Positions 60,342 through 64,000 of a stretch of DNA of 64,000 nt are shown here, in pieces. Below the pieces are notes generated by a model. The model was not told the DNA's origin. It ran no database searches and saw only the letters and a program-made list of their open reading frames with translations. This stretch comes from Vulcanimicrobiota bacterium. Its GTDB lineage: Bacteria; Vulcanimicrobiota; Vulcanimicrobiia; Eremiobacterales; Eremiobacteraceae. Each line of letters opens with the position of its first letter. Position 1 is the stretch's first letter. A program made the position numbers and the translations under genes. Location: positions 1-64,000 of the forward strand of contig JABCYQ010000002.1 in NCBI GenBank assembly GCA_013290125.1, read 5' to 3'.

Positions 60342-60464
60342 GCATCACCGGTTGATGTCGATAGCCGGGGCGTCTGAGGCGGCGAGAGCCGCCGAAGTCG
60401 AGCGGCGGAGCTCGATTATCCCGTCTCCCGCCGCGTCCCCGGCGCAGACATCGACCGGTGATGC
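60342..60464. ncRNA. Unrecognised 123-base multi-branch structured element
   Basis: An outer 18-bp stem (60342-60359 with 60447-60464, one T-G wobble) encloses an internal loop, then a second stem GCCGGGGCG (60364-60372) with CGTCCCCGGC (60434-60443, one bulged T). Inside are two hairpins: GGCGGC-GAGA-GCCGCC (60378-60393), which has a GNRA-type tetraloop, and CGAGC-GGCGGA-GCTCG (60399-60414). A 19-base single strand follows. No open reading frame is supported. It could be a structured RNA or a small palindromic mobile element; strand is unknown. I do not match it to a known RNA class. Confidence 0.45.
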
Positions 60465-60481
60465 TGCGGGCGCAAAAAGGC

Positions 60482-60506
60482 GGGCCGACTAGCGTCGGCC
60501 CTTCAG
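60482..60506. repeat. Family A half-copy flanking the structured element (right)
   Basis: GGGCCGAC-TAGC-GTCGGCCC followed by TTCAG, in the inverse orientation to 60300-60325, so the pair brackets the structured element as the arms bracket the short spacer elsewhere. Confidence 0.7.
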
Positions 60507-60531
60507 GTAAAATGTATCGCAATCAAAAAGT

Positions 60532-60557
60532 GGGCCGATATAAAATCGGCCCCTTCA
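60532..60557. repeat. Family A half-copy near the GGDEF-HD-GYP stop
   Basis: GGGCCGAT-ATAAA-ATCGGCCC then CTTCA. It lies six bases from the stop of the minus-strand gene. Read on that strand it is preceded by no T run, so it is a repeat more than a canonical terminator, though it may still slow transcription. Confidence 0.65.
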
Positions 60558-60562
60558 AAACG

Positions 60563-63127
60563 TCAAGAAACTAGAGACGCGAATTGCTCCACCATCACCG
60601 GATCGAACTGTTGCCCTGCGTGCTTGCGCAGTTCGGCAAGGGCGGCTTGCCTGTCCATCCCCTTGTGATACGGCCGGTCATCGGTCATCGCCGAAAACGC
60701 GTCGATGATGCTGACCGCTCGCGATAGCGCCGGGATCTCTTCGCCGGCTAGTCCGCGCGGATAGCCGCGTCCGTCAAAACGTTCGTGATGATGCAGCACG
60801 GCCTGCGCGACATCCGCAAAGCCGGGGATGTGTTCCAACAGCATCGCCCCTATCTCCGGATGACGGCGCACGAGTTGCCGCTCTTCCGGAGTGAGACTGG
60901 TCGGCTTACAGAGCACGTGGTTCGGAATCGCGATCTTTCCGACGTCGTGAAGCACGCTCGCGCGAAGCAGCGCTTGCGTCTCGGTGGACGATAACGTGGC
61001 GATCTCCGCGAACCGCGCCGCGAGATGGTTCACCTGTTCGAGATGCGCACGCGTTGACGGGTCGCGTGCCAAAAGCGCCTCGAGCAACTCGTGCACCGGC
61101 GCGAAATCGCCTTGCAGATGGACCGTCCGTCGGGATACGGCGCTGCCGCTGCCGATCGGCACGCCGGCACGCTTGCTCTGATACAGCGCGGCATCAGCGC
61201 GCGCGATAAGGTCGCTTCCGCGCAGGCCGTCGCGCGGATATTCCGCGACGCCGATGGACGCGGTCAGCGGGATGCTCATCCCGCGCAGCTGCAGCACGCG
61301 GCTGTCCAGACCTTCACCGATGCGTTGCGCGGCGCGCAGCGCCTGCGCTTCGTCGCCGTCGGGAAGGATGATGAGGAATTCGTCCCCGCCGTATCGGCCC
61401 ACGATGTCCGATGCCCGACACGTCGCGACGAGCACCGAAGTGAGCGTGCGAAGCGCTTCATCGCCGGCGGGATGTCCGTAGTTATCGTTGACCAATTTGA
61501 AGCGATCGATATCGAGCATGAGTACGCACAGCGTGTTTGCGCCGCGCTCCGCACGCTTGATCTCTTCGTCTAACCGGGTCTTCAAATAGCGATGGTGATA
61601 GATGCCGGTCAGAGGATCGCGGTCGGCGCGGTTCTGCGCTTCGGCGAACATCTGGGCGTTTTGTATCGCAAGCGCCATCTGTTCCGCGATCGCCGACAAG
61701 AGCCGGACGGCGGTCTCATCGTATGCTCGTTCTTGATACGACTGCGCAGAGAGAACCCCCAAGCAACGGTTGCCGAGACGCAGCGGCGCCATAGCGATCG
61801 AGTGGACGAACTTTCCGTCGTAGTGCAGGCGGCGAAACGGTGCGGCATAGATCTCTGGCTGCGTCTGAAGGACGAGCGGTGCGCTCGCGCTCACGACGCG
61901 GAATGCGATGGACTGGGCTAGGGGCATGGGATCCACGGTGAACTCAACATCGCCCTGGACGCAGTACTCCATGGATAACATGACGCCGTCAGCCGATATC
62001 AGCCCGACGAAGAAAACCGTCGCGTCCATCGCGCGCCGGACTTCACGACAAACGGTTTGATAGAGCGAGCGAAGGCTGAGCTGCGCGGAGAGCGCCCGCG
62101 AGACCTCGGCCAGCAACGTGAGCTCGCGGGTCTGCTGTTCGGCGCGCATGAGCTGGTGCGAGTGCTCGACCGCGATGGCGGCTTGCTCCGCGATGGCCAC
62201 GAGGAGCGTGAGGTCGCGGTCGCTGTACGCGTCTTGCATCGCGCTCTGCACGGAGATGACACCGATCAGGCGTTCGCCGATGCGCAAGGGCGCGAAGAGC
62301 GCGGATTCGACCGGCTCGCCTTCACCCATCAGCACGGACGGCATGCTCTGCCAGTCGCCCTCCGTCCGCAGTATGAGTGGGCGTCCTAAACGCAGTGCCG
62401 AACCCGACGCCGAACCATCGATCGGATATTCGCCTGCCTCGACGACCTTGCCGATGTCCACGCAGTACGGTATCGAGACCGTCGCCTTTTCCCAGTCCGC
62501 CAGGGCGATGAAAAACGTCGCGGCATCCATGATGCCGCCGACGAGCCCATGGACGCGCTCGAACAGCCGCTTGAGATCCCGCTCGGACGAAAGCGCACGC
62601 GCGGTGTCGAGGAGCACGCGCAGCTCTTCGTCGCGAGCCGACGCTGCTTCAAACGACGTCGCAGCATTGAGCACAAGCGAGGCGACATCCGCGGCGGCGA
62701 TGACGTCATCGACGCTTGGCCTGTCGAATGGCTGCCGGCCTTGCGCTCCGACGGCGAGAAAGCCGCGGATGCCGGACTCCGTTCGAAGCGGTGCGACGAT
62801 GAACGACGTCGGACCCGAAGTGGCGATATGGAGGTGCGTCAGCGTCCGGTGATCGGGCGAAGAGATCTGCGCCACGCCGCTCTGCAGCGCGGCGGCGACG
62901 AGCGATTCATCCACCAAGACGTCTTCTGCGCCGCGAGGTGCCGCACTGCGATAGACCGCTTGGCGAGCGCCGTCTGTGTCGACGGCGGTCAGCTCGAAGA
63001 AATCAACCGGCATCCGCTCCGCGAGCGCCGCCTGAAGCGCGGGAAAAAACTCCGCGCGCGGCCTGTCGACCGCCAACGCGAGCAACGACGAGTAGTACGG
63101 GGTGACGCGTGCGGCGTTTGTATCCAC
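60563..63127 (-). CDS. GAF-GGDEF-HD-GYP hybrid cyclic-di-GMP enzyme
   Basis: An 854-residue soluble protein carrying both synthesis and hydrolysis domains. Three GAF-like blocks occupy about residues 20-155, 175-325 and 335-485 (LLDTARALSSERDLKRLFERV; LLAEVSRALSAQLSLRSLYQTV). GGDEF follows at about 497-655 (DPLTGIYHHRYL; GRYGGDEFLIILPDG) with an I-site-like RASD upstream. The HD-GYP domain at about 665-854 is complete: SVLHDVGKIAIP metal His-Asp, RHPEIGAMLL, HHHERFDGRGYP and IIDAFSAMTDDRPY. Which activity dominates cannot be told. Start is GTG 63127. A paralogue lies immediately upstream on the same strand. Confidence 0.9.
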   Translation of the reverse strand: MDTNAARVTPYYSSLLALAVDRPRAEFFPALQAALAERMPVDFFELTAVDTDGARQAVYRSAAPRGAEDVLVDESLVAAALQSGVAQISSPDHRTLTHLHIATSGPTSFIVAPLRTESGIRGFLAVGAQGRQPFDRPSVDDVIAAADVASLVLNAATSFEAASARDEELRVLLDTARALSSERDLKRLFERVHGLVGGIMDAATFFIALADWEKATVSIPYCVDIGKVVEAGEYPIDGSASGSALRLGRPLILRTEGDWQSMPSVLMGEGEPVESALFAPLRIGERLIGVISVQSAMQDAYSDRDLTLLVAIAEQAAIAVEHSHQLMRAEQQTRELTLLAEVSRALSAQLSLRSLYQTVCREVRRAMDATVFFVGLISADGVMLSMEYCVQGDVEFTVDPMPLAQSIAFRVVSASAPLVLQTQPEIYAAPFRRLHYDGKFVHSIAMAPLRLGNRCLGVLSAQSYQERAYDETAVRLLSAIAEQMALAIQNAQMFAEAQNRADRDPLTGIYHHRYLKTRLDEEIKRAERGANTLCVLMLDIDRFKLVNDNYGHPAGDEALRTLTSVLVATCRASDIVGRYGGDEFLIILPDGDEAQALRAAQRIGEGLDSRVLQLRGMSIPLTASIGVAEYPRDGLRGSDLIARADAALYQSKRAGVPIGSGSAVSRRTVHLQGDFAPVHELLEALLARDPSTRAHLEQVNHLAARFAEIATLSSTETQALLRASVLHDVGKIAIPNHVLCKPTSLTPEERQLVRRHPEIGAMLLEHIPGFADVAQAVLHHHERFDGRGYPRGLAGEEIPALSRAVSIIDAFSAMTDDRPYHKGMDRQAALAELRKHAGQQFDPVMVEQFASLVS

Positions 63128-63148
63128 TAGGTCATAGTTATCGGTGCG

Positions 63149-64000
63149 TCAGCGCCGCCCAACCGTCGCGACTCCGATGAACCGCTCGACAAGGTCCGGA
63201 TCGAATTGCGTGCCGGCAGCCCGGCGTACGGCGACCGCGGCTTCGGCCGCGGTGACGCGCGGCATGTGAGGGCGATCACAGGTCATCGCCAAAAACGCGT
63301 CGAGCAGCGCCAGCAGTCGGGCGAGAAGGGGGATGGTTCTGCCCGCGAGGCCTTCGGGGTATCCGCTTCCGTCAAAGCGCTCGTGATGATGCCGGATCGC
63401 GATCGCCACCGCCTCGAACGCGGGAATGTTCTCGACGAGCATGGCGCCTATCGTCGCGTGGCGTTTGACCAGTTCATACTCCGCGGGTGTCAACGGCCCC
63501 GGCTTGCGCAGGACATGTTCGGGAATGGCTATCTTGCCGACGTCGCGCAGGACGCTCGCGAGCAACAGCGCCTCGGCGTCAGACACCGAAAGTGCAAATG
63601 CGGCGGCGACGTCCTTCGCGAGGCGATTCGCGTTTTCGAGGCGCACGCGCGTGTCGGGGTCGCGCGTCAGAAGCGCCGCGAGCAGCTCCGCGACCGGAGA
63701 GAAGTTGCCCTCAAGCCGCAATTCAGTCGTGCCGATCCGCTGCAGCGCGGCGACCGGGCGGCCGTGGCGCTTGCTGTGATACAGCGCAGCGTCGGCCCGC
63801 TGGATGAGGTCCGACGCGGTCGCGCCGTCGGCAGGGTAGGTCGCGATGCCGATGGACGCGCGCAGCGGCACGGCAGCACCGCTCGGAAGTCGGAGCCGAC
63901 GACTGCTCACGGCGTCGCGGATTCGCGCGCCGATGACGTGCGCTCGATCGGCGGTCGTAGCCGGCAAAATGACGAGAAATTCGTCGCCGCCATAGCGGCC
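63149..64000 (-). CDS. GGDEF-HD-GYP paralogue, truncated by the window edge, HD motif altered
   Basis: The 3' part of a gene that runs off the right edge. The frame is open through GRYGGDEFLVILPA at 64000, so the GGDEF motif is intact and the rest of the protein is outside. The HD-GYP part retains RHATIGAML, HHHERFDGSGYP and LLDAFLAMTCDRPH, but the metal motif is SVLRDVGKIAIP, with Arg in place of the first His of HD. The codon is CGC. Hydrolysis may be lost or reduced. It ends 22 bases before the start of the paralogue at 63127 and is likely cotranscribed with it. Confidence 0.85.
   Translation of the reverse strand, partial: GRYGGDEFLVILPATTADRAHVIGARIRDAVSSRRLRLPSGAAVPLRASIGIATYPADGATASDLIQRADAALYHSKRHGRPVAALQRIGTTELRLEGNFSPVAELLAALLTRDPDTRVRLENANRLAKDVAAAFALSVSDAEALLLASVLRDVGKIAIPEHVLRKPGPLTPAEYELVKRHATIGAMLVENIPAFEAVAIAIRHHHERFDGSGYPEGLAGRTIPLLARLLALLDAFLAMTCDRPHMPRVTAAEAAVAVRRAAGTQFDPDLVERFIGVATVGRR

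Noticed and set aside
1-64000. CRISPR array
   Set aside because: Repeats found are dispersed hairpins with irregular spacing and no spacer ladder; no cas gene is present.
1-64000. tRNA or rRNA genes
   Set aside because: A few TTCGAA-type T-loop matches (for example near 31700) have no acceptor or anticodon stems around them.

Overview
The window is GC-rich, densely coded bacterial chromosome with no phage, plasmid or CRISPR signature. A complete 14-subunit respiratory complex I, an oxygen-dependent diiron CoA-ester epoxygenase and two laccase-type proteins point to an aerobic heterotroph. A TonB-type protein with a long Pro/Thr linker suggests a diderm. A BTAD-type giant regulator, a metzincin of the DUF5117/DUF4953 type, a penicillin-acylase homologue and abundant GAF/GGDEF/HD-GYP proteins would suit an uncultivated lineage such as Candidatus Eremiobacterota. 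That placement is an inference from gene style only; I have no marker gene to prove it.

Layout. 0-8 kb: small enzymes (SRPBCC, VOC), a secreted metzincin, dTDP-sugar epimerase, an amino-acid permease and secreted or membrane proteins of unknown function. 8-22 kb: nuoA-N on the minus strand, mostly with overlapping start and stop codons. 22-29 kb: cysteine synthase divergent from thioredoxin reductase, two TPR proteins and a TonB-like protein. 29-41 kb: two peptidases, a GAF/PAS diguanylate cyclase, a kynureninase-like enzyme with a geranylgeranyl-reductase-type flavoprotein, base-excision glycosylases nth and mutY, a DUF72 protein and a FAD-only fragment of a thioredoxin-reductase fold. 41-51 kb: penicillin acylase homologue, a secreted Gly/Val-repeat protein, a tandem multicopper-oxidase pair in which the second copy has lost most copper ligands, and a 1169-residue BTAD-ATPase regulator. 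51-58 kb: a CoA-ester catabolic locus (3-hydroxyacyl-CoA dehydrogenase; PaaX-type repressor with a metallo-hydrolase; BoxB-like diiron epoxidase, enoyl-CoA hydratase and a two-subunit CoA-transferase). 58-64 kb: MarC and small proteins, then two neighbouring GGDEF-HD-GYP proteins, the last one cut by the window edge.

How parts fit. The paaX side and the epoxidase side of the catabolic locus are separated by about 84 bp containing two facing promoters and a palindrome, which would suit one repressor controlling both directions. Complex I would reoxidise NADH from such catabolism. Four GGDEF- or HD-GYP-type domains on three proteins indicate cyclic-di-GMP control.

Many intergenic gaps carry short palindromes of two families. 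Family A has a GGGCCGAY...RTCGGCCC stem with paired substitutions. Family B is a 25-nt unit beginning GTAGTAGGGC. At 60342-60464 a 123-nt stretch folds on paper into a closed multi-branch structure and is flanked by family A copies; I do not recognise it. No gap longer than about 300 bases lacks a gene; the longest (60269-60562) is filled by these repeats and the structured element. No tRNA or rRNA was seen.
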